From the NCBI RefSeq assembly GCF_000018285.1, contig NC_009901.1:2975001-3039000 (forward strand): a DNA stretch of 64,000 nt, in the 5' to 3' direction. This DNA comes from Shewanella pealeana ATCC 700345 (GTDB taxonomy: Bacteria; Pseudomonadota; Gammaproteobacteria; Enterobacterales; Shewanellaceae). A model generated the notes under the pieces. That model made no database searches. It was not told where the DNA came from and saw only the letters and a program-made list of their open reading frames with translations. A program made the translations under genes and the position numbers. Positions 10,663-20,485 of this stretch are shown here, in pieces (the first letter of the stretch is position 1; each line of letters starts with the position of its first letter).

Positions 10663-11103
10663 CTATTCAACATCTTTCATTGGCCAAAGCACGATATGAT
10701 CTTCAATATCTCGGATCTTAGTTTCACAGGTCACCTTACCCGCAACCGACATTCCGGCCAATATCATGGCCTCTTTTGAACCCGTTCTTAGAGGATGCCA
10801 ACTTGGCAACTCACGTCCTTGTAAAAGACGGCGATAGGCACAGCTATCGGGCAACCAGGTAAGTGACTCAAGGTTATCTACGGTCACCTTAGTGCAACTC
10901 GGTACGAAATTAAAACGCTGTTCATAGCTCTTACAATGGCCAGCTTTGTTATCGAGTAATTGACACGCAGCATTAGTGTAATAAAGCTCTTCGGTTTCAT
11001 CGTCGATAAGCTTATTTAAACAACACTTACCACAACCATCACATAATGACTCCCACTCTTCAGTGTTCATCTGCGCTAAGGTTTTTTCATCCCAAAATGC
11101 CAT
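10663..11103 (-). CDS. ycgN: YcgN family cysteine cluster protein (UPF0260)
   Basis: Uncharacterised small protein of 146 residues, the usual family length. It has the conserved N-terminal [11 protein letters not shown] cysteine cluster (about residues 21-28), then further cysteines at DSCAYR and ETKIRD regions, which suggests metal or Fe-S binding; the function is not established. In E. coli the family member also sits near minCDE and ycgL, and the same holds here, with a lytic transglycosylase gene in between. Confidence 0.9.
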   Translation of the reverse strand: MAFWDEKTLAQMNTEEWESLCDGCGKCCLNKLIDDETEELYYTNAACQLLDNKAGHCKSYEQRFNFVPSCTKVTVDNLESLTWLPDSCAYRRLLQGRELPSWHPLRTGSKEAMILAGMSVAGKVTCETKIRDIEDHIVLWPMKDVE

Positions 11104-11249
11104 GCTTAACTCATTAACTCATATAAACTGATTAGCCAAGCATTATACAACGCACACGCAGCTCTATGCACTAGTGCCGAAGCTGTCGATAGGGATCGAG
11201 TTGAAATTTGTGACTCTGATGCTCAAAATTACATCGACTGCGACTTATT

Positions 11250-11281
11250 TAAACAAAAATAGCGACTCTAGGCCGCTATTC
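11250..11281 (-). terminator. Terminator after the lytic transglycosylase gene
   Basis: On the minus strand, AATAGCG pairs with CGCTATT across a 9-base loop and is followed by TTTTTGTTT. It lies about 25 bases past the stop of the transglycosylase gene. Confidence 0.7.
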
Positions 11282-11306
11282 ATTAAACTGACTATAACAC
11301 CCGCAA

Positions 11307-12302
11307 TTAGATGATCGGAGGATACTTAATTCTTTCTGAAAGGTAGGTAACGGAAATAGCAAAGTAGTCTGAATTATTCCATTGCAGCAAACCGCGGTAA
11401 TTATCATAAATAAGATAGCTACGCCCCGCAATGCCGTCAGGCATCACCATAGATATCTGCATATCTTCTCGTTTGGGTAAGTCACTGCCGTCAAAACGCC
11501 TAACGCCCAAAGCTTGCCACTCATTAAAGCTTTTCTTGATACTCAAGTCAGCAAGAGAAGACTGAAATTGATTGGGGACCTTAACTTGCCTGCCCCAGGT
11601 TTCCGTTGCTTTCCAGCCAGCCTGCTGCAGATAATAAGCTGCTGATGCAAAAACATCACTGTTATTACTCCAGATATCCTTTCTACCATCGCCATCGCCA
11701 TCTTGAGCGTAAGCTAGATAGATACTAGGTAAAAACAGAGGCTGCCCCATGGTTCCTGTCGAAGTGCCCTTTAACTCGGAAAAATCGATATGGCCTTGGT
11801 CGACAATCTTTAGAGCTGCAAAAAACTCTTGACGGAAATGGGCTTCGCGCTGACCTTGATAGGCTAGAGAGGCTGTAACTGATAATACAGGGTAGCCACC
11901 CGCATCTTGGCCAAGGTTAGACTCTATGCCCAAAAGCGCCACAATAAAGCGCGGCTGAACGCCATAACGTTCGCCAATTTTTTCAAGCTCGGTGTAGTGT
12001 TGCTTGTAAAACGCTCTAGCCAGATCAACCTTTGTTTGAGGTACTATTTGTGGGAGGTATGTCTCAAGGGTAATGGGATCTTCAATAGGGTCTTTATTGG
12101 AAACCAGCGCCTTTTTAAACATCTTTATTTTAGGGAAAACCTCATCAATCGTTTGCTGACTGAAACCTTTATCTATCGCATCTTGCTTAAGCTCAGCAAC
12201 ATAGTTACTAAACGTTCCTTGGGTCTCACTCTCGGCCATTGCTGTGGACGATAAAAAACTCAAAGAACACGCTAAAGTCAGAATCTTTTTCCCTAAAAAC
12301 AT
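11307..12302 (-). CDS. Lytic murein transglycosylase, MltB family
   Basis: Periplasmic enzyme that cleaves the glycan strands of peptidoglycan to anhydromuropeptides. The 331 residues begin with a signal peptide ending STAMA-ES. There is no lipobox, so it looks soluble rather than lipid-anchored like MltB. The SLT_2 domain carries the catalytic Glu127 in GIESNLG, then GTMGQPLFLPS and a DGDGDGRKDIW stretch like the calcium-binding loop of MltB/Slt35. No C-terminal peptidoglycan-binding domain is visible. It lies between ycgN and ycgL on the same strand, with about 42 bases to the ycgL stop. Confidence 0.88.
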   Translation of the reverse strand: MFLGKKILTLACSLSFLSSTAMAESETQGTFSNYVAELKQDAIDKGFSQQTIDEVFPKIKMFKKALVSNKDPIEDPITLETYLPQIVPQTKVDLARAFYKQHYTELEKIGERYGVQPRFIVALLGIESNLGQDAGGYPVLSVTASLAYQGQREAHFRQEFFAALKIVDQGHIDFSELKGTSTGTMGQPLFLPSIYLAYAQDGDGDGRKDIWSNNSDVFASAAYYLQQAGWKATETWGRQVKVPNQFQSSLADLSIKKSFNEWQALGVRRFDGSDLPKREDMQISMVMPDGIAGRSYLIYDNYRGLLQWNNSDYFAISVTYLSERIKYPPII

Positions 12303-12343
12303 AAATCCCCTTTATTAGATCTTTTGTGGCTTTAATCGCTGAT

Positions 12344-12625
12344 TTAATCTGGATTAAAACCGATCTCTTTCTTATGTTGTTCTAGTAAATTAACAACTGG
12401 AGGCGGTAGCTGTAAATAGAATCCTTTCTCTTTCAATTCAGATCTCACCTTTTTAATATCGGCGAACCCCAAATGGTCTCGCTTTTCAATCGGCAACATC
12501 ATCACTAATTTGGGCTCACCAAACATGGCCATTAATGCTTCAGGAACGCGTTCAAAATCGTTGCGTTTTTCAACGAAAAGGTAACTTTCAGCCTTTCTTA
12601 GACTTTTATATACTGCACAGATCAT
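12344..12625 (-). CDS. ycgL: YcgL domain-containing protein
   Basis: Small conserved gammaproteobacterial protein of unknown function, about 93 residues. The conserved block [23 protein letters not shown] and the C-terminal [13 protein letters not shown] match the YcgL fold. I choose the ATG at 12625 (MICAVYKS), which aligns with the start of the domain; an upstream TTG at 12652 would add nine residues but lacks support. It is divergent from minC, as in E. coli. Confidence 0.9.
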   Translation of the reverse strand: MICAVYKSLRKAESYLFVEKRNDFERVPEALMAMFGEPKLVMMLPIEKRDHLGFADIKKVRSELKEKGFYLQLPPPVVNLLEQHKKEIGFNPD

Positions 12626-12744
12626 ATACGACTCAATTTCCAAACTATTCAACTTGCCAGCTAAGGGAGCACACTATACCATGGTCCGTTAGGAATATAA
12701 TGGATATCGGCCCAGCGCTGAACTTTATAGAGAGCAATACAGGA

Positions 12745-13410
12745 ATGCAAACACCTAGCCTCGAATTAAAAGGCTCTTCTTTTACTCTTTCTGTACTGCA
12801 TATCAACAGTGATGATATGGCAGTTATAGCGGCAGAGTTGGATGCTAAGCTCGCTATTGCGCCACAGTTTTTTATTGGTGCACCTTTAGTGGTTAACCTA
12901 AGTGCGATTCAAACGAGTAATTTTGACATACTTGGCTTAAAAGAGATATTAACCAGTCGTCAATTAATCATCGTTGGGATCACAAGCGCATCAGCAGCAT
13001 TGACTAAGCAAGCGAAAGCTATCGGTCTCGCCACGGTAAAGTCGGGTAAAGAATCAAATTCACAGCCTCAACTGCCTAAAACCACCCAAATCGTCAAACA
13101 GAACGTACGTTCAGGGCAACAGATCTATGCCCAAAATGCCGATCTGATTATTGTCGGTGCGGTCGGTAACGGGGCAGAAGTTATCGCTGATGGCAGTATC
13201 CATATATACGGTACATTACGTGGTAAAGCTATGGCTGGCGCTTCAGGCGACAGACAAGCTGTTATCATGGCAAAGAAACTTGAAGCAGAGCTAGTATCGA
13301 TTGCAGGTCAATACTGGTTAACTGAGAACCTTCAGCAAAACGGAGCCGCACCAAGCGGTTGTATTCGTCTAGAAGGCGAGTCGCTTACGGTTGAATCATT
13401 GCCTCTTTAA
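12745..13410 (+). CDS. minC: Septum site-determining protein MinC
   Basis: Inhibitor of FtsZ polymerisation that, brought to the membrane by MinD, blocks division at the poles. From ATG 12745 it is 221 residues. The N-terminal FtsZ-inhibiting domain starts [16 protein letters not shown], and the C-terminal right-handed beta-helix begins near [15 protein letters not shown] and includes [20 protein letters not shown]. An ATG at 12700 with a better ribosome site (AGGAA) would add 15 residues, and the two starts cannot be separated by eye; homology favours 12745. It is first of minC-minD-minE. Confidence 0.96.
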   Translation: MQTPSLELKGSSFTLSVLHINSDDMAVIAAELDAKLAIAPQFFIGAPLVVNLSAIQTSNFDILGLKEILTSRQLIIVGITSASAALTKQAKAIGLATVKSGKESNSQPQLPKTTQIVKQNVRSGQQIYAQNADLIIVGAVGNGAEVIADGSIHIYGTLRGKAMAGASGDRQAVIMAKKLEAELVSIAGQYWLTENLQQNGAAPSGCIRLEGESLTVESLPL

Positions 13411-13441
13411 ATAGAGTGTAAATTAGAAAGGATTATTATAA

Positions 13442-14251
13442 ATGGCACAGATTATTGTTGTCACATCGGGTAAAGGTGGCGTGGGTAAAACCACCTCAAG
13501 TGCTGCAATTGCCACAGGTCTTGCAATGAAAGGCCATAAAACGGTTGTTATCGATTTTGATATTGGCCTCCGTAACCTAGATTTAATCATGGGCTGTGAA
13601 CGCCGCGTAGTCTATGACTTTGTTAACGTCATCAATGGTGAAGCTAATCTTAATCAGGCCTTGATCAAAGATAAGCGCTGCGCCAATCTTTTCGTATTAC
13701 CCGCTTCCCAAACTCGTGATAAAGATGCCTTGACTAAAGAAGGCGTGGGTAAGGTACTTGAAGATTTAGCCAAAGATTTTGAGTACATTATTTGTGACTC
13801 ACCAGCGGGTATCGAAACCGGCGCTATGATGGCGCTTTATTTTGCTGATACTGCGATTGTAACAACCAACCCAGAAGTCAGCTCTGTTCGCGACTCAGAC
13901 CGAATTCTTGGTATGTTACAGAGTAAATCTAAGCGTGCAGAAGAAGGGTTAGAGCCCGTCAAAGAGTATTTACTATTGACTCGTTACTCTCCCGCTCGTG
14001 TGACTACTGGCGAAATGCTAAGTGTTCAAGATGTTGAAGAGATCTTAGCGATTCCACTATTGGGCGTTATCCCGGAATCACAAGCCGTATTAAAAGCCTC
14101 TAACTCTGGTATACCTGTCATTATCGATCAAGAAAGTGATGCAGGTATGGCCTACAGCGATGCTGTAGAAAGGTTATTAGGTGAAGAACTGCCTTTCCGA
14201 TTTCTTACGGAAGAGAAGAAAGGTTTCTTAAAACGAATTTTTGGTAGCTAA
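13442..14251 (+). CDS. minD: Septum site-determining ATPase MinD
   Basis: Membrane-associated ATPase that recruits MinC and oscillates under MinE. The 269 residues carry the deviant Walker A motif KGGVGKT (residues 11-17, signature Lys11), the DFDIGLRNLDLIMGCERR switch region, and a C-terminal amphipathic membrane-targeting helix (KKGFLKRIFGS). The ribosome site AAAGGA lies just before the start. minE begins three bases after the stop. Confidence 0.98.
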   Translation: MAQIIVVTSGKGGVGKTTSSAAIATGLAMKGHKTVVIDFDIGLRNLDLIMGCERRVVYDFVNVINGEANLNQALIKDKRCANLFVLPASQTRDKDALTKEGVGKVLEDLAKDFEYIICDSPAGIETGAMMALYFADTAIVTTNPEVSSVRDSDRILGMLQSKSKRAEEGLEPVKEYLLLTRYSPARVTTGEMLSVQDVEEILAIPLLGVIPESQAVLKASNSGIPVIIDQESDAGMAYSDAVERLLGEELPFRFLTEEKKGFLKRIFGS

Positions 14252-14254
14252 CTT

Positions 14255-14515
14255 ATGTCTCTTCTTGATTATTTTAAAACGAAAAAGGAACCAAACACTG
14301 CGGTCACAGCGAAAGAACGACTGCAAATTATCGTGGCTCACCAGAGAGGGGAGCGTGAAGCGCCGGATTACTTCCCTCAAATGAAGCAAGAGATTATCGA
14401 GGTGATCCGAAAGTATGTGCAAGTCGGCCCAGACCAAGTCTCGGTTCAACTTGAACAGACAGACGATAATTTCTCAGTGCTTGAGCTTAACGTGACTCTT
14501 CCAGAGCAGAACTAA
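14255..14515 (+). CDS. minE: Cell division topological specificity factor MinE
   Basis: Stimulates MinD ATPase and drives the pole-to-pole oscillation. The 86 residues have the family layout: an N-terminal membrane-binding helix ([12 protein letters not shown]), the MinD-contacting helix ([17 protein letters not shown]) and the topological domain ([16 protein letters not shown]). It is the last gene of the min operon, followed by a strong terminator. Confidence 0.97.
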   Translation: MSLLDYFKTKKEPNTAVTAKERLQIIVAHQRGEREAPDYFPQMKQEIIEVIRKYVQVGPDQVSVQLEQTDDNFSVLELNVTLPEQN

Positions 14516-14531
14516 ACGCCTAGCCCCCAAT

Positions 14532-14558
14532 AAAAAGCCCGCTTACGCGGGCTTTTTT
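14532..14558. terminator. Terminator between minE and rnd
   Basis: Stem AAAAAGCCCGC / GCGGGCTTTTTT with a short TTAC loop. The A-run on the left allows use for the converging rnd gene too. Confidence 0.88.
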
Positions 14559-14574
14559 GTTTTACGAATTGGTA

Positions 14575-15684
14575 TTATAACTTCAGTGCTGATAAAGACT
14601 CGGCAACTATCGCTTCTCGCCAACCCGTAAGAATAAGTGGTTTATTCCCTTTCTTAGCATCCCAAACCCACTGTAAGTATTCATGTATATACTTTTTAGA
14701 GCCTAATAACTCTAACGGGATACTCTTAGATTCTGCTTGTTCTGTAATGCTGTTTTTAATACTCTTAAATGCGTTTTTATAACCGGTTTTAAGAGCGATA
14801 ACATCTAATGGCTTAGGCGGGTTATCGTAACTAACATTGGTAATGATCTTAATGATCTCTTTACCATGAATACGCTTTTCCTGCTCCGTGAGTTCCGTCA
14901 TTTTAAAGAGATCATTGGTTGACTTAGGCTGCTTCTTAGCTAAGGCAATCAGAGCATGATCTTTCACCACAAAGCCCAAAGCCAGATCTTTCTGTAACGC
15001 TCGCTTTAGGCGCCACTGAGATAAATCCCTCAATACAGCCAGCTGATTTGAGGATAGCTGAAAGGCATTTTTAACCTTTAAATAGGCAGTCTCAGGTTCC
15101 GGAGTATCTAAACGTCCTTGAGTCATACGAACGCCTTCTTCATAGACCCAATCTAGTCTGCCCTGCTCTTCTAATAACTTAACCAATTGTGGGTAGAGCT
15201 TATAAAGGTAATAGACATCATTGGCAGCGTAGTTGAGCTGCGCCTCTGTCAAAGGTCGTTTTAGCCAGTCGGTGCGAGACTCACCTTTATCTAAGCTTAC
15301 TTCAAGAGTTTGCTCTACAAGCTTGGCATAACCTAGACCATGCCCCATACCAGCTAGACCTGCAGCAATTTGACTATCGAATAGATTAGTAGGTTGGCAA
15401 TTGCCATAGCGTGCAAACACTTCTAAGTCTTCACTACATGAATGCAGTAACTTAACGCTGCTTTCTTTGCTTAGCAGTTGCCAAAATAATTCAAGGTTAC
15501 TCACAGCTAATGGATCGATTAACGCAAGAGTCTTACCATCATAGGCTTGAATAAGGCCCAATCTTGCATAATAGGTACGAGTACGAACAAATTCTGTGTC
15601 TAGCACCAATAAATCAGCATCTTGGTATTGCTCTACAAGGGCCGCTAAACTGGCATCATCTTCAATATATTGAAACGCTAACAA
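14575..15684 (-). CDS. rnd: Ribonuclease D
   Basis: 3'-to-5' exoribonuclease that trims tRNA and other stable RNA precursors. The 369 residues carry DEDD exonuclease motifs: LVLDTEFVRTRTYY (Asp29, Glu31), a central HSCSEDLEVF block, and LNYAANDVYYL (DEDDy tyrosine). An HRDC domain follows from about residue 205. The start is TTG at 15684, supported by a GGAG site nine bases upstream. It lies downstream of fadD, as in E. coli. Confidence 0.95.
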   Translation of the reverse strand: MLAFQYIEDDASLAALVEQYQDADLLVLDTEFVRTRTYYARLGLIQAYDGKTLALIDPLAVSNLELFWQLLSKESSVKLLHSCSEDLEVFARYGNCQPTNLFDSQIAAGLAGMGHGLGYAKLVEQTLEVSLDKGESRTDWLKRPLTEAQLNYAANDVYYLYKLYPQLVKLLEEQGRLDWVYEEGVRMTQGRLDTPEPETAYLKVKNAFQLSSNQLAVLRDLSQWRLKRALQKDLALGFVVKDHALIALAKKQPKSTNDLFKMTELTEQEKRIHGKEIIKIITNVSYDNPPKPLDVIALKTGYKNAFKSIKNSITEQAESKSIPLELLGSKKYIHEYLQWVWDAKKGNKPLILTGWREAIVAESLSALKL

Positions 15685-15707
15685 AGTTGTCTACTCCATA
15701 AATATGC

Positions 15708-15731
15708 AAAAGCCGGCTATTGCCGGCTTTA
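15708..15731 (-). terminator. Hairpin between fadD and rnd
   Basis: Stem AAAGCCGGC / GCCGGCTTT, loop of four, followed on the minus strand by a short TTTT. It lies between the fadD stop and the rnd start. The short T-run suggests partial termination. Confidence 0.55.
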
Positions 15732-15778
15732 GTGTATCAAAAGTGGCAATCACCACTTAATGACTGACGAGGCTAGTC

Positions 15779-17446
15779 TTACTTGACCTCATCTCTCAAT
15801 TCCCTACGTAGGATCTTACCTACGTTGGTTTTAGGCAGTTCATCTCTAAATTCTACCAGCTTAGGGATCTTATAGCCCGTCAAATGCACGCGACAATGCT
15901 TGATTACATCCTCTTTGGTTAAAGATTTGTCGTTTGCGACCACAAACACCTTAACCAACTCCCCTGAAACTTCATGAGGTACGCCTACAGCTGCGACTTC
16001 GATCACCTTTGGATGCAGTGCAACCACTTCTTCAACTTCATTCGGAAATACATTGAATCCAGAGACTAAGATCATGTCTTTCTTACGATCAACAATGAAG
16101 AAGTAGCCTTTTTCATCCATATAACCGATATCACCCGTTGCCAGGTAACCTTGTTTGTCGACGACGTTACTGGTTTCTTCAGGACGTTGCCAATATCCCA
16201 CCATCACCTGTGGACCTTTGGCAAACAGCTCACCAATTTCACCTTGTGGCAAAACATTACCTTCATCGTCACGCACTTGAATATCAGTGTTCGCAACAGG
16301 GAAACCGATTGAACCATTGTAACCATCAAGGTTATATGGACAACAGGTAACCAGTGGCGCGGCTTCTGTCAGGCCATAGCCTTCAAGCAAGCGGGTTTTA
16401 GTTAACCCCTGCCATTTATCGGCAACAGCGCGCTGTACCGCCATACCGCCACCAATTGATAGCTTAAGCTCTGTGAAGTTTAGCTTAGCGAAATCTTCAT
16501 TGTTCACCAAGGCATTAAACAGAGTATTCACGCCTGTTAACACGGTAAATGGATGCTTATCGAGTTCACCGATGAAGGCTGGCAGATCTCTTGGGTTGGT
16601 GATCAACAAGTTGTTTGCGCCTTTATGGATAAATAGCAAACAGTTAACCGTTAAGGCAAAAATATGGTATAGCGGCAATGCTGTTACTACGAACTCTTTT
16701 CCGTTATCAAGCAAAGGACCATAGGCTGCGTCCGCTTGTAAAAGGTTGCTCACAACGTTGCCGTGGCTAAGCATGGCACCTTTCGACACCCCCGTCGTTC
16801 CACCAGTGTATTGTAAGAAGGCCAAGTCGTCTTTTTTTACGCTTGGCTTCACATACTGCAAACGGCGACCTTTATATAGCGCCTTACGCATAGAGATTGC
16901 CTGTGGCAAATGGTACTTAGGCACCATCTTTTTGATGTACTTAACGACGAAGTTAACCAAGGTGCGCTTTGGAGCACTTAATAGATCACCAAGCCCAGTT
17001 AAGATGACGCTTTCGACTGGTGTTTCGTCAACCACTTTCTCTAAGGTGTGAGCAAAATTGGAAACGACAACAATCGCTTTCGCGCCTGAGTCTGTCAACT
17101 GATGCTTAAGTTCACGTGGGGTGTACAATGGATTGACGTTAACAACCACCATACCCGCTCGTAAAATACCAAACAGAGCAATAGGATATTGCAGCAAATT
17201 CGGCATCATAATGGCGACCCGATCACCTTTATTCAACTTCAAATCATTTTGCAGATAAGCCGCAAAAGCTCGGCTACGCTCTTCAAGTTTGCGGTAAGTT
17301 AAAGTTGCGCCCATATTCACAAACGCAGGTTGATCCGCATATTTATTAACCGATGTTTCGAACAGATCGACAAGCGATGCATATTGTTCAACATCAATTT
17401 CAGAAGGCACATCATCTGGTAAATTATTAATCCAAAGTTGGTCCAC
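15779..17446 (-). CDS. fadD: Long-chain-fatty-acid--CoA ligase FadD
   Basis: Activates long-chain fatty acids to acyl-CoA at the inner membrane, feeding beta-oxidation and providing the FadR ligand. The 555 residues closely follow E. coli FadD ([30 protein letters not shown]), with AMP-binding motif [13 protein letters not shown], the [11 protein letters not shown] block and the C-terminal [20 protein letters not shown]. The start is GTG at 17446 with an AGGAG site seven bases upstream. It is followed by rnd. Control by FadR is expected from the family, not shown here. Confidence 0.96.
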   Translation of the reverse strand: MDQLWINNLPDDVPSEIDVEQYASLVDLFETSVNKYADQPAFVNMGATLTYRKLEERSRAFAAYLQNDLKLNKGDRVAIMMPNLLQYPIALFGILRAGMVVVNVNPLYTPRELKHQLTDSGAKAIVVVSNFAHTLEKVVDETPVESVILTGLGDLLSAPKRTLVNFVVKYIKKMVPKYHLPQAISMRKALYKGRRLQYVKPSVKKDDLAFLQYTGGTTGVSKGAMLSHGNVVSNLLQADAAYGPLLDNGKEFVVTALPLYHIFALTVNCLLFIHKGANNLLITNPRDLPAFIGELDKHPFTVLTGVNTLFNALVNNEDFAKLNFTELKLSIGGGMAVQRAVADKWQGLTKTRLLEGYGLTEAAPLVTCCPYNLDGYNGSIGFPVANTDIQVRDDEGNVLPQGEIGELFAKGPQVMVGYWQRPEETSNVVDKQGYLATGDIGYMDEKGYFFIVDRKKDMILVSGFNVFPNEVEEVVALHPKVIEVAAVGVPHEVSGELVKVFVVANDKSLTKEDVIKHCRVHLTGYKIPKLVEFRDELPKTNVGKILRRELRDEVK

Positions 17447-17632
17447 AAAAATCTCCTAATATCTCCAGCTGCGGCATAAAAAATACCACAATGGTCGTTA
17501 GCAGCTTGCCAATGAGCAAGCTAACATACTGTCTATTCATTATATTTATTGGAAACGCCGACAAATCATACGGTCGTTTAAATTTTGATTATCATCACAT
17601 AAATGAGACAAAAATCCTAGCCTCTTTTTTGC

Positions 17633-18508
17633 TTAGCCTTTTAAGAAAACACTAATGACCTTCGACACCTTCTCAGCGCTCCCCATATGAAGGTGATGAT
17701 CCCCTTCAATTTCTACACTCTGTAACCGCTTGAACCAGCGATTTGCCATAGGGATCGCCTCACGTAACTGAGAGAAACCTCGGTTACCTGAAATTAATAG
17801 AGTGTTGACTTTATGGGCTTGCATTAAGGCATCGACTTGAGAAAATGTCAGTCTTAAAGGAGAGTCTAATTTTAAGCGCGGATCACTGCGCCAGCATACC
17901 CCAGAATCGAAGATTTGCATATTGCGCTGGGTCAATAATTCGCACCATTGCAGCTCTAGTGCGGTTAATTTGTGCCGTGCGAGCACAGCAACAGCCATAT
18001 CACGGTAAACATTGGCGGGTTTATCTATTGATGCGAGAAACCTGCGGTGAGCACTAAAACTCTTATCTAATCTATTTTTAGATTTAGATTCATCTTCATA
18101 GAGCGGAGATAAAGCCTCTATTAAGATCAAATTTTCAACCCTATCAGGAAATGCAGCGGCATACGCAGATGCTATGATCCCGCCAAGAGAGTGACCTAAA
18201 ATTGCCACTGGAGCTTGAATGTTAGGTAACTTCTGGAGTAAAGCATCGAGATCGTACAAATAATCAATCCAATGCAAGGGATATGCGCCCGGACGATGCT
18301 CTGAGCCGCCGTGTCCGGGCCAATCGATAGCGAGAATTTGGTAATCGGTTAAATGTTCACTCAAAGGCTGAAAACTGTTGGCATTATCTAACCAACCATG
18401 CAGCGCCAATATCAGTGGTTTATCCGCACTACCCCATAGCCGTCCTGCTAACTTAATATGGGGTAACTGGATACTAACTTCATCACCAAACTCGCGTACT
18501 AAGCTCAT
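17633..18508 (-). CDS. Alpha/beta-fold hydrolase
   Basis: Predicted cytoplasmic serine hydrolase of 291 residues; substrate unknown. The oxyanion block LALHGWLDNANSF is followed by the nucleophile elbow ILGHSLGGIIAS; the acid probably lies in the LLISGNRGF region and the catalytic His in the C-terminal GDHHLHM. It starts eight bases after the stop of the exported methyltransferase, so the two are probably co-transcribed, although no joint pathway is obvious. Epoxide hydrolase, esterase or thioesterase activities are all possible. Confidence 0.82.
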   Translation of the reverse strand: MSLVREFGDEVSIQLPHIKLAGRLWGSADKPLILALHGWLDNANSFQPLSEHLTDYQILAIDWPGHGGSEHRPGAYPLHWIDYLYDLDALLQKLPNIQAPVAILGHSLGGIIASAYAAAFPDRVENLILIEALSPLYEDESKSKNRLDKSFSAHRRFLASIDKPANVYRDMAVAVLARHKLTALELQWCELLTQRNMQIFDSGVCWRSDPRLKLDSPLRLTFSQVDALMQAHKVNTLLISGNRGFSQLREAIPMANRWFKRLQSVEIEGDHHLHMGSAEKVSKVISVFLKG

Positions 18509-18516
18509 CTATAGTC

Positions 18517-19347
18517 TTACTTTTTAACAAATTTCAGCGTCATTCTATCGCTTTCTCCGATAGCGAGATACTTTTGTTTGTCTTGATCTTCAAGCGCTAA
18601 ACGTGGAGGCAGTGTCCAAACGCCTTTTGGATAGTCTTTGCTGTCTTTAGGATTTGCATTGACCTCAGAACTGGCAACAAGACTAAAACCAGCTTTCTCA
18701 GCCAATTTAATCACAGATGCCTGATCCATATAGCCTGTTTTGGCATCCATATCTGGCTCACCTCGGTGTTCAACAATACCGAATGTGCCACCGGGCTTTA
18801 GCACTTTATATGCCGAGGCAAATACAGGCTCTAAATAGCCTTTCATTGCCCAATTATGCAAGTTTCTAAAAGTTAGCACCGCATCTGCGCTATTTTCATC
18901 ACCCATGCTGTAGTAAGTCGGTGGCTCAAAGGTCACGGTCGTTGCGCCGCCCACTTTGGCCTTATTCTCTTTTAACCAAGCTTCAAATTTTTTTCCAACC
19001 TTCGGGCGGTAACTATTCCGCGCCTTTTCGTCAGCAGGATGAGTGTCAAAGTTACCAGCAATATAATGGCCTTCTTTCGCTAAATACGGCGCTAGAATTT
19101 CTGCGTACCAGCCGCCACCGGGCCACAGTTCAATAACGGTATCGCTAGGCTTAATATCAAAGAAGTTCAGAGTTTGTTCTGGATGGCGGTATTGATCACG
19201 TGCGCTATTTTTAGCTTGTCTAAAATCGCTAGTTACCGCAGTTTGTAAGGCTGTATTCTCATGGTTATGTGCATTGACCATAGTACTTAACGATAGGCTA
19301 CACGTACTTGCAAGCAAAATACTTGCCGCTAACATTGTCTTTTTCAT
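18517..19347 (-). CDS. Exported class I SAM-dependent methyltransferase-like protein
   Basis: About 276 residues. The start is ATG 19347 (MKKTMLAASILL), with a GGGGAA ribosome site just upstream; the 10-residue upstream extension is unlikely. The N terminus looks like a Sec signal peptide ending near VNA-HNHEN. The body has methyltransferase features: IELWPGGGWYAEILAPYL (motif I, GGG), the FRNLHNWAM block and VLKPGGTFGIVEHRG. The substrate is unknown. A periplasmic location is odd for an enzyme needing cytoplasmic AdoMet, so it may bind a different ligand. It lies 75 bases after the M50-like gene and directly upstream of the hydrolase gene. Confidence 0.8.
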   Translation of the reverse strand: MKKTMLAASILLASTCSLSLSTMVNAHNHENTALQTAVTSDFRQAKNSARDQYRHPEQTLNFFDIKPSDTVIELWPGGGWYAEILAPYLAKEGHYIAGNFDTHPADEKARNSYRPKVGKKFEAWLKENKAKVGGATTVTFEPPTYYSMGDENSADAVLTFRNLHNWAMKGYLEPVFASAYKVLKPGGTFGIVEHRGEPDMDAKTGYMDQASVIKLAEKAGFSLVASSEVNANPKDSKDYPKGVWTLPPRLALEDQDKQKYLAIGESDRMTLKFVKK

Positions 19348-19422
19348 TGTAATTCCCCTATTGATGACAGGCATCAAACTAACAGGTCAGTTAACAAAAA
19401 AACAACAGCCATAAACAAGGCG

Positions 19423-20136
19423 TTACATTTTAATTTTTTGACTGCGTTTCTCTGCGGCGTCATCAACCCTTCGCCAACATAAAAAGAGCATCAAAGCGCT
19501 TGTGGCTAGCCATGTACCGACCCAAAACCAGGCAGGCAACCAACTCAGACTCGCAAGTAAGTTTGCATCGCCCTGCCCTTCGAGTCCTAATAACACCATG
19601 GGGCTTGCGAGTGCATTTAGGATAATCATCAAGGCCATAACCCTCAGGCTACTTGCTAATAATTGGTTTTGCTTAAGCTTTAGCGGCAATAAAAATAACA
19701 CCGCCAAAATGACTAAAATGGAAATGGTCAGCAGATCTCGTGCCCAGAGTAAGATAGTCAAGATCACCACGCCCCCAAGAATCGCGAAACTAATGCGTAT
19801 ACCACGGGGCCAAGTAGCAAACATAAAGATGAGATAGCCCCACAACGCCGCGCCAAAATAACCAGCAAAGCCAATCAATAGCGGCCACCCCCCTTGACTA
19901 AAGCAGAGCCCTGCACCATTAGGAAATAGCTGTATATGACTGACCATACCGCCGCTTATGAGTGTTGCGAGGCCATGAGAAAGCTCATGAAAATAACTTT
20001 CTAACCACTTAAAGGGAACGCTAATAAAGGGCAAGCGAGTGACTAAGAAGGCAATAAAAAGTTCAAGCAAGAAACGGGTTCGTCCCGGTGCACCGGAGGA
20101 GTGTGGAGCTAACGCAGCAGAGTGATGTTCAGGCAT
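19423..20136 (-). CDS. M50B-like membrane zinc metalloprotease
   Basis: Integral membrane protein of 237 residues with HELSHG at about residues 50-55, the zinc-binding HExxH motif within the first membrane-associated region, and several further hydrophobic segments. This fits the peptidase M50B-like family, whose members are poorly characterised; a second metal ligand is not obvious to me. No PDZ domain is seen, unlike RseP. The start overlaps by eight bases the end of the small upstream gene, implying translational coupling. Confidence 0.75.
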   Translation of the reverse strand: MPEHHSAALAPHSSGAPGRTRFLLELFIAFLVTRLPFISVPFKWLESYFHELSHGLATLISGGMVSHIQLFPNGAGLCFSQGGWPLLIGFAGYFGAALWGYLIFMFATWPRGIRISFAILGGVVILTILLWARDLLTISILVILAVLFLLPLKLKQNQLLASSLRVMALMIILNALASPMVLLGLEGQGDANLLASLSWLPAWFWVGTWLATSALMLFLCWRRVDDAAEKRSQKIKM

Positions 20137-20437
20137 AAGTATCTATGCCTACCATCTGTTGGATCTCTTCTCGCTTAGCGGCATGCTGATTAATGAGGTA
20201 TTGTGCCACTGCGCCCCGTTGGCCACTCGTTTGGTTTTCATATTCAACATGAGCACCAAGCCGTGACTGAAGCGCAGTTGCATCTTCATGATACTCATTA
20301 ACGATTATTGCTTGCTGAGCTTTAATTGGCGATGCAGCCTCAACACTCTCTGTAACGACAGCTTTCGCCTGACTTGAGGCGATAGACTTGTTAACTTCAA
20401 CTTTATTAGCAGTAAGTTGACTGGTGTTGATCTGCAT
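20129..20437 (-). CDS. Small conserved-type protein of unknown function
   Basis: I do not recognise this 102-residue protein. It is soluble and has no signal peptide or membrane segment. The N-terminal 45 residues are low-complexity and Ala/Val/Lys-rich, and the C-terminal half (RLGAHVEYENQTSGQRGAVAQYL, then REEIQQMVGIDTYA) looks like a short folded or helical module. It lies 48 bases after tsaB and overlaps the M50-like gene by eight bases, which supports its being real. Confidence 0.7.
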   Translation of the reverse strand: MQINTSQLTANKVEVNKSIASSQAKAVVTESVEAASPIKAQQAIIVNEYHEDATALQSRLGAHVEYENQTSGQRGAVAQYLINQHAAKREEIQQMVGIDTYA

Positions 20438-20485
20438 TATATCGTCCTTAATTTACTCGGAAAATGCTTTCCTTAACGGTAAAGG

